This document shows positions 1 to 4,867 of a stretch of 5,814 bases of DNA, piece by piece; position 1 is the first letter of the stretch; every line of letters starts with the position of its first letter. The DNA comes from Myxococcota bacterium. Lineage in GTDB: Bacteria; Myxococcota_A; Polyangia; HGW-17; JAJRWW01. Both the position numbers and the translations under genes were made by a program. The notes beneath the pieces are model-generated. The model was given only the letters and a program-made list of their open reading frames with translations. It searched no databases and was not told the origin of the DNA. The DNA lies in contig JAJRWW010000500.1 in assembly GCA_024276595.1 (NCBI GenBank), forward strand, positions 1 through 5,814, read 5' to 3'.

Positions 1-1
1 C

Positions 2-118
2 CGTCCCTCGGGGCGGGCCCGGCCTTGGTGGGCGCGAGCCCGCGCCATGGCCGCGGCCTGCGCCGTGGACGCGGCCAGCTTCCCGCCTGCCCCTGCGAGC
101 GCGGTGGCGACGCCGTGA
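2..118 (+). CDS. Possible C-terminal tail of an upstream gene (partial, uncertain)
   Basis: Reading from base 2, an open frame enters from the left edge and stops at TGA 116-118. It ends in an Ala-rich tail (…ASAVATP). About 33 of 38 codons end in G or C, as expected for a gene here. However, all frames in this stretch are very GC-rich and a second plus frame is also open, so composition alone does not settle it. No domain is recognisable in 38 residues. It could equally be intergenic DNA, or the start of something on the minus strand. No function is proposed. Confidence 0.25.
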   Translation, partial: RPSGRARPWWARARAMAAACAVDAASFPPAPASAVATP

Positions 119-181
119 CCGCGGATTCTCGGATCGAGCCTGCCCGGGTCTGGCAAGGGCGTCGCCTTGGTGAGGTGTTTG

Positions 182-190
182 TGTCACAAT
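182..190 (+). promoter_or_regulatory. Candidate extended -10 promoter of the propeller lipoprotein gene (leaderless)
   Basis: The bases TGT followed by CACAAT (185-190) fit an extended -10 (TGN plus a hexamer matching TATAAT at 4 of 6). If the last T is -7, then +1 is base 197, the A of the ATG. No good -35 is visible at 16-18 bases upstream, and no Shine-Dalgarno is correctly spaced before that ATG. This is a pattern match only. The same geometry recurs before the SAM hydrolase gene. Confidence 0.35.
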
Positions 191-196
191 GCTGGC

Positions 197-1636
197 ATGT
201 GGACACCGAGATCACCTGCCGAGGCGGTGGCCGGCCCTGGCTCGCTCTGGGCGGCCTGGTTGAGCGCGTCTCTGTTGGCCGCTGGATGCGCCTGGAACGG
301 CTCGGGTGGCTGGCCCGACTCCAGCCACCTGCTGTACGATGGATCCCTGGCCCAGGACGCCCTGGTGGCTCCCGATGCCGGAGCTGGATCGGATGCCGCG
401 CCTCGGCCGGATGCTGCCGCTGCCCAGGACTCGGCGGTGGCTCAGGACTCGGCGGTCGCCCAGGACTCGGCGGTCGCCCAGGACTCGGCGGTCGCCCAGG
501 ACTCGGCGGTCGCCCAGGACTCGGCGGTCGCCCAGGACTCGGCCGTGCAGACGGACGGGGGGGTGGTCTCCTTTGGCCCGATCACCTACGAGATGGTGCC
601 CAACTTCTCCATCCTGGACGATCTGCACCGGGTCCGCTGGCACAGCTCGGGGGAGCTCGCCCTCATCCTGGGGACGGGTGGCCAGGTGGTCCGCTACGAT
701 GTCGCCTCCTCGGCGGTGACTCTCTACGCGGTCTTGGGCAACCGCGTGCTGGACCTGGACGTGGCCTCGGATGGAGCCTTCTTCCTCGTGGTGGGCGAGG
801 GGACGGACGGTGTGGGCCGGCTCTGGCGTATCGACGTGGACGCGTCCCTGGGCCTCAGCCACACGGAGGAGGCGCAGCTCACCTTTGGCTCTCCCCGGGC
901 AATAGAGCTGAGCCCGGACGGGCTCACCTGGGCCATCGGCTCCTACGCCAACAACACGCTCAACTACCTGCAGCTATGGGACGAGGTCAATGGGCTCCAC
1001 AACACCAAGGGCTTCAACTCCTTCGGAGGCCTGAGCGATCTCATGTGGGGCTCTCCGACCATCTACGGCGGCAGCGACAACGTGGTGCTGGGCACGGGCA
1101 TCAACGGGGCGGACTCCAGGACATGGATAGAGGCGTCTGACCTGGTGGTGGCCAACGGCTGGCCGGCCTCCCAGGGGAACCCGGGTGGGGCGGGGTGGCG
1201 TCCGGGCGGGTCCTTTGGCATCCTCACCGGCGTCTCGTCCAACAAGCTCTACGTCTTCGACGGCGCCTGGAGCTCGGCCACCCTACCTGGGGTGGGCACC
1301 GCGGCGAGCCCCAACGCCATAGCCTGGACCTCAGACGGCCAGCGTGCCCTCATCGTGGGGCGCGCCACTGGCACCGGGCTCTCGGGCACGGTGATCGACT
1401 TTCGGCCGGGAGCCGCGGTGGGCTTCGACCCGACCGACCTGTACTACGCTCCCATCCTCAACTTTGACCAGAGCCCCTGGTTCGCCACCAGCTCCACCCA
1501 CCTGCAGGGGGTGGACTGGCGCCCATCGTCTGCCTGCACCGAGGGGCTCATCGTGGGCAGCGACAACGGCACCGCCTGGAGCCCCACCTTTGGCCTCATC
1601 ATCCGTTTCTACGACGTGAACGACCCCGACTGTTGA
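197..1636 (+). CDS. Lipoprotein with AQDSAV repeat linker and probable seven-bladed beta-propeller
   Basis: This encodes a 479-residue secreted lipoprotein of unknown specific function. Residues 1-30 form a signal peptide with hydrophobic core SLWAAWLSASLLAAG and lipid-acceptor Cys31 (AAGC). Residues about 50-117 are an Asp/Ala-rich linker ending in seven AQDSAV units (76-117). From about residue 130 to the end I count seven WD40/YVTN-like repeats, each a strand with Trp or a similar residue, a [ST/P]-DG-type turn, then a hydrophobic strand. Examples are VRWHSSGE, IELSPDG, IAWTSDGQ and VDWRPSS. Seven fit a closed propeller, which usually mediates binding rather than catalysis. ATG 197 is chosen because it gives a normal signal peptide and sits at the predicted +1. 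TTG 167 or GTG 170, behind AAGGGC, would add 10 or 9 residues. The gene is monocistronic here and converges on the next gene. The repeat and linker style is typical of myxobacterial surface lipoproteins; binding and location are inferred. Confidence 0.85.
   Translation: MWTPRSPAEAVAGPGSLWAAWLSASLLAAGCAWNGSGGWPDSSHLLYDGSLAQDALVAPDAGAGSDAAPRPDAAAAQDSAVAQDSAVAQDSAVAQDSAVAQDSAVAQDSAVAQDSAVQTDGGVVSFGPITYEMVPNFSILDDLHRVRWHSSGELALILGTGGQVVRYDVASSAVTLYAVLGNRVLDLDVASDGAFFLVVGEGTDGVGRLWRIDVDASLGLSHTEEAQLTFGSPRAIELSPDGLTWAIGSYANNTLNYLQLWDEVNGLHNTKGFNSFGGLSDLMWGSPTIYGGSDNVVLGTGINGADSRTWIEASDLVVANGWPASQGNPGGAGWRPGGSFGILTGVSSNKLYVFDGAWSSATLPGVGTAASPNAIAWTSDGQRALIVGRATGTGLSGTVIDFRPGAAVGFDPTDLYYAPILNFDQSPWFATSSTHLQGVDWRPSSACTEGLIVGSDNGTAWSPTFGLIIRFYDVNDPDC
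422..547 (+). repeat. Seven tandem 18-bp units encoding AQDSAV
   Basis: Seven exact-length 18-base units run head to tail, with consensus GCCCAGGACTCGGCGGTC. Units 3-6 are identical. Unit 1 ends in GTG, unit 2 begins with GCT, and unit 7 carries two changes near its end. All units stay in frame and encode AQDSAV. Near-identity in the centre with variation at the edges points to recent expansion by slippage or unequal recombination. Because 18 is a multiple of three and the unit lacks stops in several frames, it also keeps false frames open, including a GLGGRP-repeat frame on the plus strand and one on the minus strand. Confidence 0.97.
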
Positions 1637-1684
1637 TGCTGTCCGACCAGGGCCCCCCTTCCAGGCGCGCCTTGCGCGAGCCGA

Positions 1685-2833
1685 TCATGGTGCGCGGCGC
1701 GGAGAGGTCCTGCTGGGGCCGTGGCCGCCCAGGGCCTTGAGCAGGGGGGCGAGCCGGTTGGCGTGTCGGTCCAGCCGCCCTACGGGGAGGGCCCATTGGA
1801 CGTAGACCCTGCCGCCCTCGTGGTGCACCGACAGGGGCGAAAGCAGCCTTGCCAGGTCGAGGCGCCTGCCCACCCCGGTGGCCACCGCGCGTTGCACGAG
1901 CCCCCTCAGGGCCAGCACCGTGGCCTTGCCGCGACCTCTTCCAGCCACGTCCAGAAAGGCCCTCAGGGTGAGCCAGGATCCGCCGCTGAGCCGGAGCCCC
2001 ATGCGGAACACCGGCGTTGGCAAGGAGAGCCGCTTGCTGACCCGCTCCCGGAGCCCGGCAGGGAGGCGCACGACCGCGGCCACCATGGGGGCGCGCCCGG
2101 CGGCGCGGCCCGCGACGAGGCGCCAGAGGGCCACGAGCTCCGGGTCCTCTCTCGCGCTCGCCCGGCCAGGGAGCCCCCGCAGGAGGTCCACGGTCCGGCG
2201 CACGGTGGTCCGTGGGCCCGAGGCCACCAGGAAGGGAGAGAGCAGGGCGGTTGTGGTGGGGCCATCCCCAGTGAGAGCGACCTCCCTGTAGCTGGTCCAT
2301 GTGGGGGGCTTGTGGCTGGGCGCTCGTCTGGGGGGCGAGCCGGTGGCCGAGCCATCTCTCCATGGCAGGGTGCCGTCGAGGCTCCTGCGCGCGCGGGACG
2401 CCAGGCCCAGGCCATCTGTGCGCGGGCCGCGAGCCAGGAGCAGGATCCTGCCAACGCCCGCCGTGGAGTCGAGCCACATGGCCACCAGGAGCTGATCCGC
2501 GTGCTGGAGCAGGTCCGAGCCGATGCCCGCGTGCAGGCGGGAGCCGACCGGATCCGAGCTGAGGTGTCGGCTCCATGGGCGCCCCTTCCAGAAGCGGCGC
2601 AGGCGGACCAGGTCCAGGCGCAGGAGCAGGTGGGCGCCCTCTGGCACGAGGGTCAGCAGGTCCGAGGTGGATGGGATCGGCCTCCGGGTTGGCCGCTGGT
2701 CGGGTGGGGCGGGGCCGGTGGGGATGCAGCTCCCAAGGGCCAGCCCAATGACCAGGACAGGCAACCAGCGCCGGCCGAGCGGGATCCAGGTGGAGGCGCC
2801 ACCAAGGGGCTCGCCACGGGGCGCTGTTGCCAC
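1685..2833 (-). CDS. Hypothetical lipoprotein, unknown function
   Basis: This encodes a 382-residue protein whose function I do not recognise. Residues 1-35 are a signal peptide: basic residues R21 R22, core WLPVLVIGLALGS, then lipobox LGSC with Cys36. A Pro/Arg-rich linker (about 37-57) leads into a segment reading DLLTLVPEGAHLLLRLDLVRLR (about 58-79). The pattern 'P-x-x-A-hydrophobic-R-x-D-L-x-x-L-R' is familiar from uncharacterised myxobacterial lipoproteins, but I cannot name the domain. The rest is Leu/Arg/Gly-rich with alternating hydrophobic strands and no visible catalytic motif. GTG 2833 is chosen because AAGGAG (2843-2848) lies 9 bases upstream and it gives a normal-length signal peptide. 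TTG 2923, behind GAGGAG (2932-2937, 8 bases), would add 30 residues. Long frames on both strands overlap this one, but only this frame has a lipobox and a protein-like composition. Confidence 0.75.
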   Translation of the reverse strand: MATAPRGEPLGGASTWIPLGRRWLPVLVIGLALGSCIPTGPAPPDQRPTRRPIPSTSDLLTLVPEGAHLLLRLDLVRLRRFWKGRPWSRHLSSDPVGSRLHAGIGSDLLQHADQLLVAMWLDSTAGVGRILLLARGPRTDGLGLASRARRSLDGTLPWRDGSATGSPPRRAPSHKPPTWTSYREVALTGDGPTTTALLSPFLVASGPRTTVRRTVDLLRGLPGRASAREDPELVALWRLVAGRAAGRAPMVAAVVRLPAGLRERVSKRLSLPTPVFRMGLRLSGGSWLTLRAFLDVAGRGRGKATVLALRGLVQRAVATGVGRRLDLARLLSPLSVHHEGGRVYVQWALPVGRLDRHANRLAPLLKALGGHGPSRTSPRRAP

Positions 2834-2931
2834 TGCCGTGGGCTCCTTGGGCCCATGGACCTGAGCCCCCTTGGATCTCCCTCCCGTGCCGCTGCCACGC
2901 AGCGGCCTCGTCGCGGTGCTCAATGGGTGAT

Positions 2932-2937
2932 CTCCTC
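2932..2937 (-). promoter_or_regulatory. Shine-Dalgarno for an alternative upstream start of the minus-strand lipoprotein
   Basis: On the minus strand GAGGAG stands 8 bases before TTG 2921-2923, which is in frame with the lipoprotein gene. The competing site is AAGGAG (2843-2848), 9 bases before GTG 2831-2833. The upstream site is a slightly better ribosome-binding sequence. However, it would put about 50 residues before the hydrophobic core, which is long for a lipoprotein signal. Confidence 0.4.
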
Positions 2938-3143
2938 AAAGTAAGCGATCCGCCTGTGGATCTACATGGTACCGCGTCCTGGGGCAAGAGGCTGGCTCCC
3001 ATTGCACCTGGTCACAGACGCCTGTGCGCGGGCGCCGCGGGGGCTGGGCCCGGGCACCAGGCCATTGAGCAGGAGATCCGGGCTCTGGGCCAACTGCTGC
3101 CTGCGAGCGGCTCCCGGCTCCGCCGGGTCGAGGGGGCGAGCGC

Positions 3144-3172
3144 TTGCGGGGGTCGGGGGGGGCTGGCATACT
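3144..3172 (+). promoter_or_regulatory. Candidate promoter of the SAM hydrolase operon (leaderless)
   Basis: TTGCGG (3144-3149) is followed by a 17-base spacer and CATACT (3167-3172). TG at 3164-3165 sits in the extended -10 position. Counting the last T as -7 puts +1 at base 3179, the A of the ATG. A G-run occurs upstream but is about 16 bases from the ATG, too far for a normal ribosome site. The predicted mRNA is therefore leaderless. This is a visual match to sigma-70-type elements, not a scored prediction. Confidence 0.45.
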
Positions 3173-3178
3173 CGGCCC

Positions 3179-3976
3179 ATGGCCGAGCACCTGAGCCCCT
3201 GTGGCGTCATGACCCTGCTGACGGACTTCGGTCTCTCCGACGGCTACGTGGCCGCAATGAAGGGGACCGCCCTCTCCGTTTCGTCGAGCATCCGGGTGGT
3301 GGACATCACCCACGAGATCCCGCACCAGGATGTCTTTCGCGCCGCGCTGATTCTCAAGCAGGTGGCCCGGACCTTTCCCAGGGGGACGGTGCACGTGGTG
3401 GTGGTGGACCCCGAGGTGGGCACCGCACGGCGCCCCATCGTGGTGGAGTCGGGAGACCATTTCTTCGTGGGCCCGGACAACGGCGTCCTGGCCCTGGCGG
3501 CGGCGGGATCGCGCCGGGCCTTTGAGATCACCAACCGCGAGGTGATGCGCTCTCGGCTCAGCCACACCTTCCACGGGAGTGACATCTTCGCCCCCGCGGG
3601 GGCCCACCTGGCCTGCTCTCTGACCATCGAGGAGCTGGGAGTGCCCATCGACGGCATCGCCGAGATCCCGCTGCCCCTCCCCCGGCGGAGCGAGGGGACC
3701 ATTTCCGGGGAGGTCATCTACGCAGACCAGTACGGCAACCTCATGGTCAACATCAGCGAGGAGGACCTGGCCGGGCTCCCCGCCGACGACATGACGCTCA
3801 CCGTGAGCGGAATCACCATAGAGGGGCTCAAGTCCACGTACGGGGACGTGTCCATTGGGGAGCTGGTGTTCTATGTGGGCTCCATGGGATACCTGGAGGT
3901 GGCCCGCAGGGAGGGGAGCGCTCGCCACTATCTGGGGGCTCCGCGAGGGGCCCAGGTGGTGCTTCGCCATGGGTAG
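3179..3976 (+). CDS. S-adenosyl-L-methionine hydrolase (adenosine-forming), DUF62 family
   Basis: This is a 265-residue cytosolic enzyme of the SAM hydroxide adenosyltransferase family (PF01887), homologous to fluorinase and chlorinase. Characterised members split SAM with water into adenosine and L-methionine. The N-terminal domain shows TLLTDFGLSDGYVAAMKG (12-29), DITHEIPHQDV (42-52), VVVVDPEVGTARR (73-85), FVGPDNGVL (96-104) and TFHGSDIFAPAGAH (130-143). The expected Asp-Arg-His set maps to D77, R84 and H132, with the D-to-R spacing of 7 seen in the Pyrococcus enzyme. The C-terminal domain has DQYGNLMVNI (183-192) and ends in a GYLEVA…G strand pattern. No fluorinase-type loop insertion is seen, so a hydrolase is favoured. 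E79 and S134 replace the Gly and Arg I expect in DPGVG and HGRDIFAP. An upstream ATG at 2966 would add 71 unrelated residues, so ATG 3179 is used. ATG 3209 is an alternative. The gene overlaps the next by 8 bases. Confidence 0.93.
   Translation: MAEHLSPCGVMTLLTDFGLSDGYVAAMKGTALSVSSSIRVVDITHEIPHQDVFRAALILKQVARTFPRGTVHVVVVDPEVGTARRPIVVESGDHFFVGPDNGVLALAAAGSRRAFEITNREVMRSRLSHTFHGSDIFAPAGAHLACSLTIEELGVPIDGIAEIPLPLPRRSEGTISGEVIYADQYGNLMVNISEEDLAGLPADDMTLTVSGITIEGLKSTYGDVSIGELVFYVGSMGYLEVARREGSARHYLGAPRGAQVVLRHG
3954..3959 (+). promoter_or_regulatory. Shine-Dalgarno of the Cys-rich lipoprotein, inside the SAM hydrolase gene
   Basis: AGGTGG lies 9 bases before ATG 3969, within the last codons of the SAM hydrolase. 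It decides the start at 3969 over ATG 3999 and supports coupled translation of the two genes. Confidence 0.5.
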
Positions 3977-4835
3977 CGACCTTCGCCGGTCATTGCCCAT
4001 GGCCATCTGCCTGGCAGCGGTCCTCTCTGTCGCGCCCCTCGTTGGCGGCTGCCCCACCGGCGACGGGGAGGGGGAGGTGGTGGGGGTCTTCTTCCTGCTG
4101 GGCTGCGACGACGCCTTCGACTACGGCAGCGTGGACGCCCCCGTACGGTACGACATGGAGGCCAACTTCTTCGTGGGTGAGCCCATCGTGGACGAGCTGG
4201 AGAGCCACCCCACCAACCGCCTGGACATCCGGATCCAGAGGGGGGGTAACAACATCGAGGACGTGGACAGCCTCTACTTTCAGATCGCAGACGTGCGCCA
4301 GGTGGCCGAGAGCTTCTCTGCCACTGGCTACTCGGGCACCTCCGTGGGTTACGGGGAGAACGTCCGGGCGCTCCTGTCGCTCTTTGTAACCTGCCCGACA
4401 TTCTTCGGGAGCCTGGTGGCGACGGTGGACGCGAGCGCCCCTGCCTGCCCCGACCTGGACCCCGTCCAGCGGGATGAGCTGTGCGACTCTCTGGACTACA
4501 ATTCGCCCCTGGACCCCGTGGCCACGCTGGGTCCCTTTGCCCCCGGGAGCTCCTGCCTGATCTTCTGTCGCTTTGGCTCTGCCCGGCGCGGGGAGCAGGT
4601 CAGGCCTGACTTCTCGATCAACTTTGGGGACGTGGTGCAGGGCCTTTTCTACCTGACGTTGGTGGAGCAGAGGTTGCTGGAGAGTGGCCAGGAGATCTGC
4701 GACGACGGCAGGGACAACGACGGGGACGGTGTCGCGGACGAGACCGACTGCACGGACTCCGCCGCCGGCGGCTGGCTCATGGGCAAGTTCAACTTCGAGG
4801 TGCGGCGGGGGCAGGTGGCTCAGGAGTTCCCATGA
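3969..4835 (+). CDS. Cys-rich lipoprotein with C-terminal DNDGDG metal-binding motif
   Basis: This encodes a 288-residue predicted lipoprotein of unknown function. Residues 1-27 form a signal peptide: basic R6 R7, core AICLAAVLSVAPLVGG, and acceptor Cys28 (VGGC). The body (about 35-235) is Asp/Phe-rich with scattered Cys and matches no family I know. Residues 242-261 read E-I-C-DDGRDNDGDGVADETD-C. This Cys-flanked DxDGDG loop occurs in many myxobacterial secreted proteins and resembles calcium-binding loops of thrombospondin type 3 and MopE-like proteins. The mature part has eight Cys besides Cys28, compatible with disulfides outside the cytoplasm. ATG 3969 has AGGTGG 9 bases upstream (3954-3959) and overlaps the end of the SAM hydrolase gene, which suggests translational coupling. 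ATG 3999 would give a shorter signal peptide with no ribosome site. Calcium binding and surface location are inferred. Confidence 0.85.
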   Translation: MGSDLRRSLPMAICLAAVLSVAPLVGGCPTGDGEGEVVGVFFLLGCDDAFDYGSVDAPVRYDMEANFFVGEPIVDELESHPTNRLDIRIQRGGNNIEDVDSLYFQIADVRQVAESFSATGYSGTSVGYGENVRALLSLFVTCPTFFGSLVATVDASAPACPDLDPVQRDELCDSLDYNSPLDPVATLGPFAPGSSCLIFCRFGSARRGEQVRPDFSINFGDVVQGLFYLTLVEQRLLESGQEICDDGRDNDGDGVADETDCTDSAAGGWLMGKFNFEVRRGQVAQEFP

Positions 4836-4867
4836 CCTCCGGAATCGCTGATAGTGGGGACCGGTGA
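4832..4867 (+). other. Eleven-codon ATGA-overlapping ORF before the methyltransferase
   Basis: ATG 4832 overlaps the TGA of the lipoprotein gene (ATGA). AGGAG (4822-4826) stands 5 bases upstream, the best start context in this junction. The frame encodes only MTSGIADSGDR before TGA 4865-4867. It covers the GTG (4854) used for the methyltransferase and is in a different frame from it. It may be a short leader that couples translation. Alternatively it is the true methyltransferase start, displaced by one extra base. Dropping one G from the run at 4856-4859 would join it to the methyltransferase frame. Confidence 0.45.

Larger units (their letters stand above)
2834..3178. other. Divergent intergenic region
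   Basis: These 345 bases lie between two genes that point away from each other and should hold both promoters. Bases about 2924-3000 are less GC-rich than the surroundings. On the minus strand they contain TTGCCC, 17 bases, then TAGATC, a weak promoter candidate for the minus-strand lipoprotein. Bases 3013-3127 hold three short inverted repeats: CACAG/CTGTG at 3013-3026, CGCGG/CCGCG at 3027-3039 and CCCGGC/GCCGGG at 3113-3127. Open frames cross the region on both strands, but none has a recognisable domain or a convincing start. No RNA gene was recognised. Confidence 0.6.

Noticed and set aside
25..1140. Long plus-strand frame with a Gly-Leu-Gly-Gly-Arg-Pro repeat overlapping the propeller lipoprotein
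   Set aside because: The GLGGRP repeat is the out-of-frame reading of the AQDSAV array, and the frame stays open because of high GC. The overlapping frame has a lipobox and propeller motifs.
1664..1680. Possible terminator hairpin between the convergent genes (CGCGC-CTT-GCGCG)
   Set aside because: The stem is only 5 base pairs and no T-run follows on either strand. Such a stem is expected by chance at this GC content.
1721..2944. 407-residue plus-strand frame opposite the minus-strand lipoprotein
   Set aside because: It is rich in Gln, Gly, Ala and Pro with no domain, typical of a shadow frame. The minus-strand frame has a signal peptide, a lipobox and a ribosome site.
1599..3002. 467-residue minus-strand frame
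   Set aside because: Pro/Gly/Arg-rich reading of the same strand shifted from the lipoprotein frame, with no motif. It also overlaps the end of the convergent gene.
2966..3178. 71-residue N-terminal extension of the SAM hydrolase from ATG 2966
   Set aside because: Family members start just before the TLLTDFG strand. The extension is Arg/Gly/Pro-rich, non-conserved in character, and would cover the promoter candidate.
2962..3210. 82-residue minus-strand frame across the SAM hydrolase promoter
   Set aside because: Moderately good codon bias, but there is no convincing ribosome site, no domain, and it runs over the predicted promoter and start of the hydrolase.
2936..4057. 373-residue minus-strand frame antisense to the SAM hydrolase
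   Set aside because: His/Gly-rich shadow of a clearly conserved enzyme gene; no independent motif.
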